64,000 nucleotides of DNA. It comes from Floccularia luteovirens. Lineage: Eukaryota > Basidiomycota > Agaricomycetes > Agaricales > Squamanitaceae. Positions 1 through 12,190 of the stretch are shown here, in pieces. The translations under genes and the position numbers were made by a program. Under the pieces are notes generated by a model, which saw only the letters and a list, made by a program, of their open reading frames with translations, made no database searches and had not been told where the DNA came from. Within the stretch, counting starts at the first letter, position 1, and each line of letters begins with the position of its first letter. The stretch is taken from NCBI GenBank assembly GCA_009739215.1, contig VSJF01000003.1:2232001-2296000 (forward strand). Direction: 5' to 3'.

Positions 1-644
1 GAACCCTATATCGATTGATAATACCCCCATGGTACATTTCAATACTACTGCTTTAGCATTACTGCAAACTGTCCTTGGAAAAAAGATGGAAAATCCAAGA
101 AAACTCAAGTTGATGAATAACTTGCCTCATAACAAGCTTCCAAAATACGCCACTGACGGATATGAAATACTCGACATATGTGTATACAGACCGTCGAGTT
201 CGGTTCAATCCGAAATCGATTTTGTTCTAGACACTGAATGACAAGTCCGTAAGTAGGTTGTTAGCTAAGCTCAATGGCAAGCTAGTTACCATCCTGGACA
301 CAGCCATAACAATGATATCTCGCAGTCATAGCCAAGCAAGTAAAATGAGCCCTTCTTTCATGTAACGCCACTATTTGTGCCGAATCAAATTCCTATGGAA
401 CATTCTGCGGGACTTATCTTTCTTGTCACCCTCATTTCTTATTGATCGATAGTGGTTATGGTGTGTGCTTGAAACTTTTTGTCTGGATAAGTACCCAAAA
501 AGACATTGTTGTTCTCTGGAAAAAATTACGTGTATTCGTTAAATCATACCCTTTGCACCCCACTTTTCACCGTATCACTTTACAGAGTTTGTGGATTGGG
601 ATCTGGAGATTGCGACAATGGGAATAGATGGACAGTCGAAAGGG

Positions 645-652
645 TATATAAA
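645..652 (+). promoter_or_regulatory. TATA box of trefoil copy A
   Basis: TATATAAA sits about 70 bases before the ATG at 721. The same element at the same distance precedes copy B. Copy C has a degraded version (CTATATA with changed downstream bases, 23688-23694). Confidence 0.55.
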
Positions 653-720
653 GGATGCAAAAAGCTCAGACAGAACACAAGTAACAGTCAATAAATATTC
701 AACCCACAGTTCATCGCACA

Positions 721-1327
721 ATGTCTCGAATCCGGTGTATACAAGATCACTGAACAAAATGCGGACGGCAGCTTGGCTGCGTTCGGAGAAGAGCCGTTTT
801 CCAATGTCATCATCACCACCGGTAACGCAGAGACCCCCGAGGCCGAAGTTGTAGGTGCTAGTTTTCGGCCTGTTCAAGATATCTGTCCCTAACAGTCTGT
901 TTATCCAGTGGATTCTTGATGTCCTTTCAGACAATAATAGTTGTATTGAAAAACTCAAAGAGTGGATTTCACATCGGTTTTGAAGGCGACGCGAGTGTAA
1001 ATAAAGAGATTGTGGTGACGCCAGAACCTCGCCCATGGCGTCTGCAAAACTCTAGCATATCCGGTACTTACTTGTGAGTGAAGATAAGTTTAAAAAAAAT
1101 GATCACGTTAAATGTTGGTGCAGCATTGTTGTCCCCGGAGGGCCAGTTGATGGAGAGGAACTCGCATTAGATCGTTCCCTCCTCAGAATCTTTCCACCTA
1201 GGGTTTGTAGTATCAGTGACTTTGAGTGATTTTACCACTGACCATGCATACCTGGCAGACTGCTCTCCGTCCTCTTAGGTGCGATGATGATTCTCAAGCT
1301 TGGAAGTTCGTCAAATTGGAAGAGTGA
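721..1327 (+). pseudogene. Beta-trefoil protease-inhibitor-like gene, copy A (frameshifted)
   Basis: The four-exon layout of copy B (12191-12793) can be followed: same ATG, same three introns (donors GTAGGT, GTGAGT, GTTTGT), same last exon ending WKFVKLEE and TGA at 1325-1327. Two single-base gains relative to copy B break it: one at codon 3 (about 727-729), giving an in-frame TGA eight codons later, and one in exon 2 (about 940-965). The late motifs PWRLQN, IVVPGGPVD and LALDRSLL are still readable piecewise, and intron signals are preserved, so inactivation looks recent. A sequencing error could explain one lesion but less easily both. The functional guess follows copy B. Confidence 0.65.
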
Positions 1328-2752
1328 GGTCGAGGAGGTTGAATTTAATTTTTGAACAAAGTTTCTGTTGTACCAATTATGATTCCCAAAGTACAGTTTC
1401 CCTGATTCATTCTAGTGAAAAATATACAATGTTCGTAAGCTTTACCAGGGACCATCGTGTTAAAAAGTCCTGCCAGTGAATTTCATGGGAGTCAAGGTTC
1501 AATTATGTCATCTTATTTTGAGTACAACTTGAAGCTTACGCTTCAAGTGCAGCAGGGTCAAGGTGATTGAGAAGACGGTAGTGCACTAAAAGTACGGATT
1601 GTCAATCATGACCGTCACACAAGGACAATTATATGTGACATGACTCACCCCTTGTTAACATTAATATTAATCGATAACCGCGTGCTTCAATCTGATACAG
1701 GGAGTACAATGGTAATTGTAAACTTAAGTGCACAACTTAATGATTGAAACGTTAACGTTTCAATCAGGCATTTTCCCAGTATTAGTATGATACCATTTTT
1801 CAAGTGCAATCTAGGAACACAAAATTCAGTCTCATGATACATATACAAGCTGTTTCCATCACAAAGTTTGTCAGAATCGACATTTTGTATGTTATCCACA
1901 TACACTAGCCGAAAACTAGGCCCCATTAATGACGTATTCTTGTTTCGGATGCTATCCCAATGAGTCCCGAGACTACCACATCAGATAGAGATTTCGAAAA
2001 GGATTGAAAGGTTGCATTGTTGTATATAATAGAACTGGAGCAGCGAGTTGATCGGCTGTCCCAGATAAACAGAGCAATCAAGACCCTTCTTGAAGGTTTG
2101 GAATAGGTAGTGGTTTTACACTGTGAGATTGCTGTAGGTACATTTTTGTATATATATGAATTTTGGGGAAATACTGGTAGTTTCAATGCACCACAATGCA
2201 TAGTCATTTCCTTAACGGACTTGGGGTATACCGTGGCGTGATAGAATTTCATGAGTTTAATTATGGTTGAAATAGACATCTCCCACTGTCATTTGCATCA
2301 TAATCGAGAATTACGGCTATGCTTTATTGATTCTTCCTATTTTTCTACCGTATTATTGTTTCACCATCGTAAAAGGTGAAAACGAAAAATGAACGATGAA
2401 TACTAGATATGTATAAGTCTTCTAGGCTAAGCTGCGTGGTTTCTAGTAGATGGGACCATCGGGCCTGAGAGAGATTAAGTAGTAGCAAGGTGTATAGGTT
2501 ACATGAAACATACTAGTCTACATATATTATATATTATTTGCTTCACCCTAAGCTCTGAACTAGGAAAAGGACTTTTACCTGAATAGGTTAGATATTTTAT
2601 AAACTGTCTATTTAGAGAGGTTTAGTTTCCGTCGAGTATGCAAGGTTGGGGTGGTATAATTGAATTAAATATGGAGAGGAAAAAATAGAATACCATAGCA
2701 AATAATATCTTATCATAAACCGAAACCAGAAGGGAGTACGAAATGAACTACC
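1328..2752. other. Intergenic, no supported gene; contains two hairpin-like inverted repeats
   Basis: Open frames on the minus strand (1687-1926, 1926-2279) have no recognisable family and no convincing splice context. The stretch contains an inverted repeat (1527-1548) and a perfect palindrome (1741-1766). The right end is the downstream flank of the ABC transporter gene. Confidence 0.5.
1741..1766. repeat. Perfect 26-base palindrome
   Basis: Two 13-base arms (TGATTGAAACGTT and its exact reverse complement) meet with no spacer at GTT/AAC. A second, smaller inverted repeat with 9-base arms ACTTGAAGC and a TTAC loop lies at 1527-1548. Both share a GAA-containing arm theme. No gene use is evident. 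Confidence 0.8.
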
Positions 2753-5700
2753 CTACCGCTGCTCACGAAACTTGAACCAGACAACACCTATGACGCCTAT
2801 GCCAAACCCTACGATGAACGCAAAATTGACAAGAACGTCTCGATAGTAGTTATTTTGTCCGAATCCAAACAACTATCCCCCAAAATTAAGTAAAATTTGG
2901 CGAAAACATGTAAAATTGTAGACACGTACAGTATTCATGATAAGGCTTGCGGAGACATTGACAGGTACACCTTCAAGAGTGTCAACGATCATCAGACCCG
3001 AATTAACCTCGTTGACAGATAACGCTTCGAGGGTATATTTTAATGGACATAACCATTGTAACCATCGAAGGACGGGTGGGATGGAGTTGAGATGAACAAA
3101 GAATCCTGCATAAGTCATCTGATACAATGCCGTTAGTGCTGACAACAATATGGCTATGCCACCATTGTGGAACAACGCTCCCAGAAGGAAGTTCTAATAA
3201 TTCACTTAGATTTTACGGACAAGTTAGTGAGTTCAAAGACGTACGAAAAGGGTCATCACCAGGGTGTACAATACTAATATGAAGAGGAACTTGAAAAAGT
3301 GGGCGGCGTCTGGGGCAAGACCGGCCATCCAATACGTACTGCGGTGTGTGTTAGTTAATTTGTCTTGTTGAGGAGTATTCAATAACTCACATAGTTGAAA
3401 CAAGGATCGTTGGTATGATACGAAGGGGAATAACATCAAAGAGAAAACGGGAAATAAGCCATGCAGAAGGACTACGTTGACATGAGGTTCAATGAAAACT
3501 TTAGAGATCATCTTAGTAACAATACCTGTAATATGATGTAGATCTTTCACGAAGAAAGAGAGGACGTGTTTCAACCACGTTGTAAAGGGCACTGAGTGAT
3601 GAGAAGGCAATGAGGGCACCCTAACATAACAAGTCAATGCTGAATAATGAAAGTATCGCATATATGCGCCTCACCAGGAAGAATAGACATCCCACTCTTG
3701 ATTGGAAACCTGCGATTGATAACCCTATGTTAAAGTACAGTCCGCCTATATAAAAAGCAGTCAGATACGCTGTTCATTATCACGATTTATCCACCACGCA
3801 CCACAGAATACACCCAAAATTGACGAAACAGCTACATGAGTAAAAAATAACGTTTTGTCTCTGGTGGGATGACGATCAGGAGATTGACATGGTATTTATA
3901 AGATTACTATTCTGACCTTCTCAATATTTTCCATTCTCTGCCGCATAAGTATTGTAGCTGAGTTAAAAATGCTGTCGCATACGTCGAGCGTGGCGGTAGT
4001 AAAGACACCTTTTTGTTTTCGTGATGCATACCTGTACTCTCAGTTGGAGGTATATCGGAACTTGGTAGATGCTCTTTGGTGCTAGTTGTGGAATGGATGG
4101 GGGTTTGGAATAACCCTACAGGTGGATCACTTGCAACTTCTAGGAGGTAGTCTGCAACATTGTACCCTGGTGGGCACTGGGGAGATCGCGGTATGATTCT
4201 TAGTAAGGTATTCAACAGGAGCAAATGACCCAGGACCAGAATAGGCAGCACGACCGTGCGATAAGAGAAGGATGTGATCGAATTTCTGATAGAGTTGAGA
4301 ACTTCCGGGACATATAATGTCAGACAATTATATCTGAAAAGCAATTCGAGTATACCTTGGCTGATGAATAGATGCAATGACTGGTATGGGGTGCTCTGGA
4401 TCATGAGCGATGGCATGCAACACGCTCGAAACGCGCGCTGCAGATACGGAATCGAGCCCTGTAAAATTTGCCTTAGATACCCCTGACAAGAAATCGAGAA
4501 GAAAACAGACCCGAAGTTGGCTCATCCAAAATCAATACATCGGGGCTTGCAATCAACTCCAACCCAATGCTAACTCGCCTCATCTCTCCTCCACTGATAC
4601 CTCTAGCTTTACCGGCACCATTTTCGTTACTGAAGCCAATTCTGGAATTCTTCACGGAGGTGATACCAAGTTTCTCCATAATATCAACCACCCGCTCAAT
4701 CTTCTCTATGTCAGAAATCCCTTCTGGCAGACGCAAACGAGCAGCGAATAGAAGAGCTTCATAAACTGTCAGGGTTGGAGGGAGAATATCCTGTTGAGAC
4801 ACGAAGCCAATCCGGGGCGATCTGATTGTGCCATTGTCTGCAACCGTGTATTTGACACTCCCAGTCCTGACACCAGATTTGCCTTTGCCTGCAAGGATTT
4901 CGATTAGTGTAGTCTTTCCGGCACCTAGAAGGCTGTGAATTTTTTGTATAGAAAGGAAAATGAATGCACCGACCGCTTGGCCCCAAAACAGCCATCATCT
5001 GTCCAGGTTGTATATTCCCAGTGATCGAATCTAAAACCGTTTTATCGTCATTGTGTCCATTGGAATAGCCGTTCCGTTTTGTCCATGGCCGAAGCCACAT
5101 ATATTTCTTGTTCGTGTTTGATATCACATATGAAAGATCTGTCCATTCAATAGCGACTCTTGCCCAATTTTCCGTATATCCCGATTTACGAGCCACCCTT
5201 TGCTTGTATAACCCGAAAAGTAGTAAGAGTAGAGCCAATAGCAACAAGCCGCCGACAACAGACAATCCAGCAATAACGCTATGGTTAAGACCCCCACCAT
5301 TTGACGCAGACGAGGTCAAATTCCCACCGTTATCAATGATGTTCTGGCTGATGCATTCCCCAAATGTGCAACCATTCAAAGTCAAGCCACCGGGACCAAA
5401 CAGGGTCTGTAGGGTGGACTGTTTGAAATTACACGTCGCAGAATTGGTGGTGTCATCGATGGAACCGCATTCTATACCTAATGAGCCTCCAAGCGCATTT
5501 ATAGTACTGGTAAGGTCAAACGTAGGAGTACCCCCACAAAATGAGGTACCTTCGCCGGCATGAACATTGCAGATTTTGACATTCCCAATTCGAGCTGTCG
5601 TTTCCTGAGCTTCCCAACTCCTGGTTACATGTGTTTGCTTGGCAATAGAACTGTTCAACTCCGTCGTAGAATAGCTGAGCGAAAACAGATCCAGCATCTC

Positions 5701-6262
5701 CAAAGGCGGTCGCGTTGGGAATTGGTGTGAGCGTAGGTTGGAGAGTCCGCATGATGTTCAAAGTCGAAGCAAGGGGATATAAGGCTTTCAGGGTGGGATC
5801 CTTTTAAATTTTCAGCAAATAGCATTATCGAGGAAATGAGAACCATACATCAACCCGACAGCTCATCTGACCGGCAGCCCAAACTCTAGGTATTGTGCTG
5901 CACGTTAGGGTGTGGTTGACACCTTGTAAACCGGCCTGGGGGTCACTGATTTGGACACCAGTCGCAGCAAGTGCTTTCTGGCAAGCATTCGATGTTTGGC
6001 ATACGTTACATCCTGTCCCAGTCCATCCATCTTCACATAGACAGCCCCCGGCCGTTAAGTTGGCAAACGACCCAGATGGAACAGGAGTCAAAGGTCTCTG
6101 AGAACCTTGGAAGATGGTTCCAGCACATCCTGGCTGGGAACAAGTACCTCCTCCAAAGCCTGTCGGACAAGCACACACAGAGTTATTTGAGATACCAAAG
6201 TTTTCGCATGATTGGCCAAAAACAGCTGCCGCCAGGAGGAGCGTGTACCAAACACGCCGCAT
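2753..6262 (-). CDS. EGF-containing ABCG transporter, Adp1-like
   Basis: A multi-exon gene, start ATG at 6262. A signal peptide (LLLAAAVFGQSC) is followed by a Cys-rich EGF-like ectodomain (motifs CACPTGFGGGTC, CLCEDGWTGTGCNVC), a membrane segment (about 5180-5280), and one ABC cassette. The cassette has Walker A GPSGAGKTT (split by a 49-base intron, about 4919-4967), the signature ISGGEMRRVS and Walker B VLILDEPTSGLDS (also split by an intron). Then comes CPPGYNVADYLLEVAS and an ABC2 membrane domain ending in WFKFREQR and TAG at 2753-2755. EGF plus half-size ABCG is the layout of yeast Adp1. About a dozen short introns can be drawn. Oddity: between the AAYSGPGS...PVEYL block and CPPGYNVAD (about 4170-4215) the frame changes by one with no acceptable intron, so the gene may carry a frameshift or the sequence an error. 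Transport substrate is unknown. Confidence 0.88.
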
Positions 6263-7342
6263 TACCTGAACAGAAGAAGACTAGGCTACGGATCTATCGG
6301 TTTTACCAATAACGATGACTAGTATAGGAGGTTATCAGATGGATTTTGAAACAATAGCGATAGTGACTGGTTGAGAAGGAGTTTTTTACTGGAGAGGAGG
6401 TACTTCATGAACTTTAAGAACATTCACATGCAGGGCTGTAAAGCGCAATGCACTAAATTAATCAATAACAGTTACCCAAATCATGCCACCCAGCTGCACA
6501 CACGTGCCCTTAGGAGCAGCCGAAGATCTGAATCATCCGAACAGCACAAACTAGCTCTACAATTTACTCTACGAATTCTGCTGTGCAAGGATGGTATAGC
6601 CTTATAATCCGCAATTATATGAATCATGCTCATTACTTCTCATCAACAGCTGTCGTCTCTATGGTCTCCTAGCTCGGCAAAAAAATTACAGGAAGCTGAC
6701 AAACCATACGACCCGACAAACCCAGAGATGAATCCTCTCAATCCACAAGGTCTAAAACCGTAAGAGTGGCTGTAATATGTTCTGGTTCCATTAAGTTTCT
6801 GACTCTGAACTCCAAGCTGTTGCGCCTGTCCTGAAACTAAGTCAGCCAGGGACGATTGCTTCCTCAAGTTTGATTCTTCGGAAGCCAACGAAAAATGTGC
6901 AACATTGGTTCAAAATCATCTTGCTTGCATGCGCAACCTTGGATTTAAAGTCTAATTTTGGAGTTAAAATCATTAGACAAGAACCAATTATTGTACGAAC
7001 CACCCCCACTTAATTTTATTATTTTTATTTTAGATGATGTTCGAACCTCTGCATCGTATCACGTGTGGCTTGACGGTAACCCCTGCTGGAACATGAACTA
7101 AAAGCTGTACCTTCATCAACTACTTTTACTCAAGAACCTCAATTTTCAAATACGCCTATATTAAAAGAGTTTGCCTAACACAAGTGACTATGGACTTCAA
7201 CAGACATAACAGAATATCAATGTCCGAGAAATGAAATATTGTTCTCATAAACCAAATGTGAAAATATCTTGCTCGTCTACAGTGCCAGAATCTCTACAGG
7301 TTGGTGAGCTTCAGATTGGCCTCATGCACAAAATGCTGACCT
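6263..7342. other. Intergenic, no supported gene
   Basis: This is the promoter side of the ABC transporter plus the 3' flank of the first cerato-platanin. A minus-strand open frame at 6643-6888 lacks an ATG at its predicted start (TTG) and resembles no family I know. Confidence 0.45.
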
Positions 7343-7781
7343 TTAATTCTTTACTCCACAAGCAGAAACGTCAACTTGTTTGGATTCAACATCAACTACT
7401 CCGTATTGGACACCATGTCCATTTGTCAACTTGTTCATGGCTGTCAAACCAATGTTGAAGCCATTAGCAGCGTAATCGAACTGCCATGACGTTGATCGAA
7501 GTCTTCTTCCCATCTCCGTCTGTGAAAGTGAGCTCCCAGCAAGTCCCACAGTTTTCGGAGTTCCAGCCTGTGACGGCCTGAGCACCACCGATGTTGGGGA
7601 ACCCTGGGAGATCCCCAAATGTCTTGTAGCCCTTGGTGTAAAGGCCATTCACGCCGTTGGAGCATGCAACGGACAATAGAGAACCAGCCTTGTTGTCATA
7701 GGTCTGGTCGTAAGTGACAGAGGTTGCAAAAGCAGGGAGAGCGAGAGCAACGATGGTAGCAACGGATGCGAAGAACTTCAT
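7343..7781 (-). pseudogene. Cerato-platanin, single frameshift
   Basis: Start ATG at 7781. A signal peptide (MKFFASVATIVALALPAFA) leads into a cerato-platanin domain: SVTYDQTYDNKAGSL, then NIGGAQAVTGWNSENCGTCW, and in a second frame ANGFNIGLTAMNKLTNG ending VDVSACGVKN. All four conserved cysteines are present (VACSNG, NCGTC, SACGV). The frame breaks once at about 7478-7483, after SINVMA, by one extra base; no intron fits, and the intact paralogue at 16784-17212 is intronless. Cerato-platanins are secreted expansin-like fungal wall proteins that trigger plant responses. Removing one base would give a normal-length protein, so this is either a very young pseudogene or a base-call error. Confidence 0.8.
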
Positions 7782-7856
7782 CTTGGAGTTGATTATGAGG
7801 CTTATAGAAGACTTGAGTCGATTGGGAGAATGAAGGTAAGGCTGTATGACCACTCC

Positions 7857-7864
7857 TTATATAA
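7857..7864 (-). promoter_or_regulatory. TATA box of first cerato-platanin
   Basis: TTATATAA lies about 75 bases before the ATG at 7781, the same spacing seen for the trefoil genes in this window. Confidence 0.5.
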
Positions 7865-9742
7865 CCATTGACCTGAGAATAAGCAATCGTTTTGAAAAGC
7901 TCCTCTTGCTCACACTAGATGATACGGCCCGAACTTACCAGTGCTTACAAGACCATTTAGTCCGTCCAAGAAGCGAACATCGGAACTAGCTATGTCTTGA
8001 TCACTGGCCGCTACGGTGATGAAATGCCGCAATACAGGACTGCAGGTCATGAGTGTCGTCCTTTGAATTGAATTCGGTGAGTGAAACACAAAATCTAACC
8101 GCCGTATAGCCGCTACTAAAAGATGGTAATCAGCCAAGTGACCCTAATTAGGGGCCACCAGCTACTACTCTAGGCAGAATGGCGGGGCATCTTAGCCAGA
8201 TATCAAGTTGGGGACAACTCTAATGTAATGTAAAGCGAGGGTTAGCATTCTCCTACGGTAAAAGCTGGCCGTCTCGCTATGAAATGGACGGGGACAGCAT
8301 TATTGATAAGATCCTGACGCGAGGCCTTGACATGTACTCTGGGGAACGCGCTGGTCGGAAAAGAACTATGACGTCAAGATGAAAATCAACCCCTGTTACA
8401 CTTTAATTTCAGCATTGACAAGCATCAGATTCACAGACGAGTACCATTGCAAATATGAAAGGACCAGCGGTTACCGCTAGAATCGGAACCGCTCTATATC
8501 CAGGCCAGTCAGGAGACCACTAATATCATCATCAATACTTCATTGAGTTTAACACTGAAGTTCAGGTATCCCCAAAGTAAACAATTCCCTAGTTGCTGTA
8601 AGGAGATTTTGGGCCGTCTCCCCCAAGTGGGGTAGGGAGAAATGCGTAATTAGAATAATTGAGAACGAAAAAATTATATCCAGTTGTGCCGAATTTTTGA
8701 TCCATTGCCAGATTTCAGTTAAGGTAGTCCTTGTCTTTGTACGTCTCGTCGTCAGCCAGCCTTCTCACTCGTTTTCCTCCCCTTCCCCTTCTTTAACATT
8801 CAAAATGGCTCAGCATTTTTTGGCTGAATCCGGATAATGCCTTTGGTCCGTGTTAACCTTTTTGGTTTAGGATCTGGTCGTTTCCTTTTGGTGTCGCTTA
8901 CGTTTCTACAACGTTATAGGACATATGAAATCCGGGTCATGCCTTACCATGTTCTACTTAATCTATTGGTGACTGAAACTCGTCGCTAACACCTTGCTAT
9001 AGAAGCTGTTTCTCAAACATGCATAGGATTAAATAGGAGCAACTGGCAACGTTGAATCATTGTTATCATCCTAAATTTAGCCTGAGTAACAAATGACTAC
9101 ACTTTATATGATGTGATGAGCTCGTAGTTTTTGATATATGGTCGCACCACTTCTGCACTGTCAAACTTCTCTGATTTATTCACTTGGGTCTCAAAGACGG
9201 ATCGCACAACTGGTATCGGGAATCCAGAATCTGATCTTACTTAACGCCACACAGGTAGTGTCCACCCCTGTCAAGATTGGAAGAATATATCCCTTTGTTT
9301 TTCAAGTCTTCTGAACTTCGATCTTGGAATGATCCGTCTTTGTCTTTCTAGCACTCGGGATGTGGTTCTCATGGTATCAGTTGATGGTGTTTCTCCATCA
9401 TCGGTGCTTTATCTTCCAACGCAGTAAAGTTTTATTTTGGCAAGTCTTGAGCCATGGCTCAAGACCCGTTGTCCTGACAGTGATGATTTCATTAGTTCCC
9501 GATCACAGTTTGTGAGTCGATGGCTCAGTGTGCTCGGCAGTAACAGAAAGGTCAGAACTTGAGGTGATGAGGATATATCTAGCATTTCCTCATCAACTTA
9601 AAGAAGGATCAGTTGTACCATCTCTGCATCAAAGATACTTGTTGGTGTGGTTAATGTGGTGTTGTTGGACTTTTTAAACCATTGTAAAGAAGATTCGGTT
9701 TCACTAAAATCAAGACCTTCTCGGGTCAACGATATATTAACT
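7865..9742. other. Long intergenic stretch, no supported gene
   Basis: No open frame over 80 codons has family resemblance. A pyrimidine-rich run followed by an ATG (around 8760-8806) resembles a fungal promoter, but the frame closes after 10 codons and the next one (50 codons from 8838) is not recognised. Confidence 0.45.
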
Positions 9743-11351
9743 ATGGGGCCCCCACCTATTCCCAACATTGCAATAATGTATGTTGCCTCCGCTATTATTC
9801 CCTTCAGTTCACTCATAATAATACTCCTCGTTTAGTGCTGGTCCACCTGTAAGTCACTTGAACCATGCTCTAATGACATATGGATTTTAATTATACCAGT
9901 TAATCGGCATTAACCTCAACTCATTGTTCTATGGCGCATTGGTTGTCCAGTACTGTAAGACTTTTTGATCCTTGTATCATAGTAAGTATTCTCATTAGAC
10001 TCACAATTGCCTAGATATGTATTGCATTCGTTATGAAGATGATAAACTATGGATCAAACTACTCGGTATTTATTTCTTCAATTGTCAACCGAAACTGTCA
10101 AGTAGTCATACAAACCTATCACAAGTGCATTTTTTATTTGCTCTAGAGACAGCGCAGACTGCTATGTCGCTTGCAGATGGGTTCTACTGGTTTGTATCTG
10201 GATATGGCAATATGACCCAGCTTAGCTCGCTCCACCTTGCTAATATCGACTCACCGCTGATGAGCGCTATCATTGGATTTACGTCGCATGGAGCATATTG
10301 CTGGAGGATATGGTATATATCCCGTTGTTACAAAACCTGCATAGTTATCATACTGGTGAGTTTTTTTCACATTGGTCTCGCATATAATGCAATTGTAATG
10401 TTCATTCTTTGACAGGCGACATGTGTCCAGCTGACAGGTGGGATCGGTGCTTCAGTTATTGTGAGTGGGGCATGATTTAAGCTGATCACGAAATTTATTC
10501 TTACTTGGGATTGGCTAGGGTATACAAGTCGGAGTATTGGAAGCTTGGAATTGGAAAAGCAAACTCTTTTCTATAGTGCGTTTTTTCCTATTTTAAAACT
10601 GGAAAATTATAATTGTTTACCACAGCTTTGGGGCACCGGAAGCGCTACTGCAGATATAATCATTGCATTGATATTGACAATAGGGGTAAATAATGTTTAT
10701 CTTGTCATTGTGCTTCTAGTTATTGATATAAAAAATATATCGAAGGTTCTGAAGAAAAAGGGTGAATCCTCATTTGGCCCTGTAGACAATAGTCTTTTGG
10801 CGAGGATTGTTAGGTTATGTATTGAAACAAATGCAATGACTGGTATGTCTTGTTATAACTTGGGAAATAACTGGACTTGCCATTGGTTATAACAGCCTTT
10901 GTCGCCATTATCGATGTGATTTTTATTGTGACTCCCGGGCTCTCACCTCCGGTATGTTTACATTATTTATCTGTTATCAATCAATTTTTTGACATGTCGA
11001 AACATTTAGGTTAAGAGTTATTTCTCATGTCCGTGAGTACTCGAGTGCTATATCAACAATATTTTTATTAATGCGACAGTTAAAGTGGCTATATCCTTGG
11101 CAAACTGTAGGTTAACCTTAATATCTAATGGCTGGAGTGAATTAATACCTTTGGATAGTTATAGCAATTCGTTCATGACAATGTTGAACAACCGGGAGGT
11201 TACTGATTGCACAGATGCATTTGTTCAAAGAACAACTGCTAATTTCCAGTGGCCTGCAGCGCCAATCATAGTGGATACGGTTGTGTTGAGTGATGAGGCA
11301 AGTCAAAAGGCTCAAAATGAGGACGTTTGTGGGTGTAGAGAGGTTGTATAA
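9743..11351 (+). CDS. DUF6534-type seven-helix membrane protein
   Basis: A multi-exon gene starting MGPPPIPNIA at 9743. Readable exons in order include NLNSLFYGALVVQYC, RYEDDKLWIKLL, HFLFALETAQTAMSLADGFY, SSLHLANIDSPLMSAIIGFT, GAYCWRIWYIS, ATCVQLTGG, LWGTGSATADIIIALIL, SLLARIVRLCIETNAMT, AFVAIIDVIFIVTPG and SYSNSFMTMLNNRE. This order (PPPxP start, DTAQ-like helix, LWGxGSxxADxxIA, RxxRLxxETxxxT, YxNSxxxxLNxR) is that of the large Agaricomycete DUF6534 family. These are predicted plasma-membrane proteins with seven helices and no assigned function. About eight introns of 50-65 bases are needed. The exon joining PGLSP to YSNS (10950-11090) is the weakest part of the model. No inactivating change is certain. 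Confidence 0.75.
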
Positions 11352-12190
11352 GCAGACTTGTTCATTTAATGTTGCAGTAATTCCTGTACAAAGTATATAT
11401 TCACAAATTTTTTTTGTACCAATGAGGGGTTTGGTTCAGTGGATGAAGGATATATTGATTATTACAGATACTTCCTTGTAAAATTTTTCTCTTTCGTTTC
11501 CTTATGAAAAGTGGACATTACTGCTGAATATTGAATTACTGTCAATTGATGTACGAAACATAGTACGAAATTATTATAATTGTATCTGACAAAATTTCAA
11601 AATTTCTGTTTTCTGTTGACGAACGGTAGCAGGTTCTGCCATGCACATAAAGCATGGCCTTATGTCTCTTATTTTGCATTGGTTGAAACGTTCACCGTTG
11701 ATTTGCGCCTGTTACATAAAAGTCAACTCTCTCTGACTAATCATTGGCTATGGAACTCCTATACTGAATCGATTGAAGCGTGCCATTCCGATTATCGATT
11801 CAATGCTGGAAACAATGGGGATATCGATGTTGTATGAGGCGACAAGAGATCCACCGTGACTAAGCACATGTACATATCACATGCACTCATTCGTCTGGCA
11901 AAACTAATAATCTTTATGATCACCACCTTCGGCTCCAAGCTTCAAGCCTAAATCACCCCAATCCTGCTGCATCTTAAGCTTTAAGTCCTACTCCATGTAG
12001 AACTAAATAATTGACAGTTTACGCTTGAACTTCACCGATAGAATTCTTGAACAGGCAGATCCTAGGTAACACTCACAAATATTGCATATTTTCATCAGTA
12101 TGAATCAGGGAAATCATTCCAGGAATCAATTAATCTAACTGGTACAACAAAAACTTTGTTCATAAATTGATGAATTCAACCTCTTCGACC
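11352..12190. other. Intergenic; right part belongs to duplication unit B
   Basis: The stretch 11640-12190 matches 22540-23016 (blocks around 11680-11760 and 12040-12190) and, inverted, parts of 1330-1620. The plus-strand open frame at 11580-11837 is not preserved as a frame in unit C, so I read it as non-coding. Confidence 0.55.

Larger units (their letters stand above)
1..1660. repeat. Segmental duplication, unit A (inverted copy, cut by window edge)
   Basis: This stretch matches, on the opposite strand, the units at about 11.64-13.72 kb and 22.54-24.25 kb. Shared blocks include the stretch around 150-245 (against the reverse complement of about 13.33-13.43 kb), the promoter and whole trefoil gene at 640-1327, and a downstream block around 1330-1460. 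Identity by eye is high in the gene and lower in the flanks. The left edge lies outside the window. Confidence 0.75.

Noticed and set aside
575..1036. 153-residue minus-strand open frame opposite trefoil copy A
   Set aside because: It is the antisense of the plus-strand trefoil gene; the copy B gene on the equivalent strand has correct exons and introns, and this frame is not kept in copies B and C.
6643..6888. 81-residue minus-strand frame
   Set aside because: Its predicted start is TTG, it has no splice context and no family resemblance.
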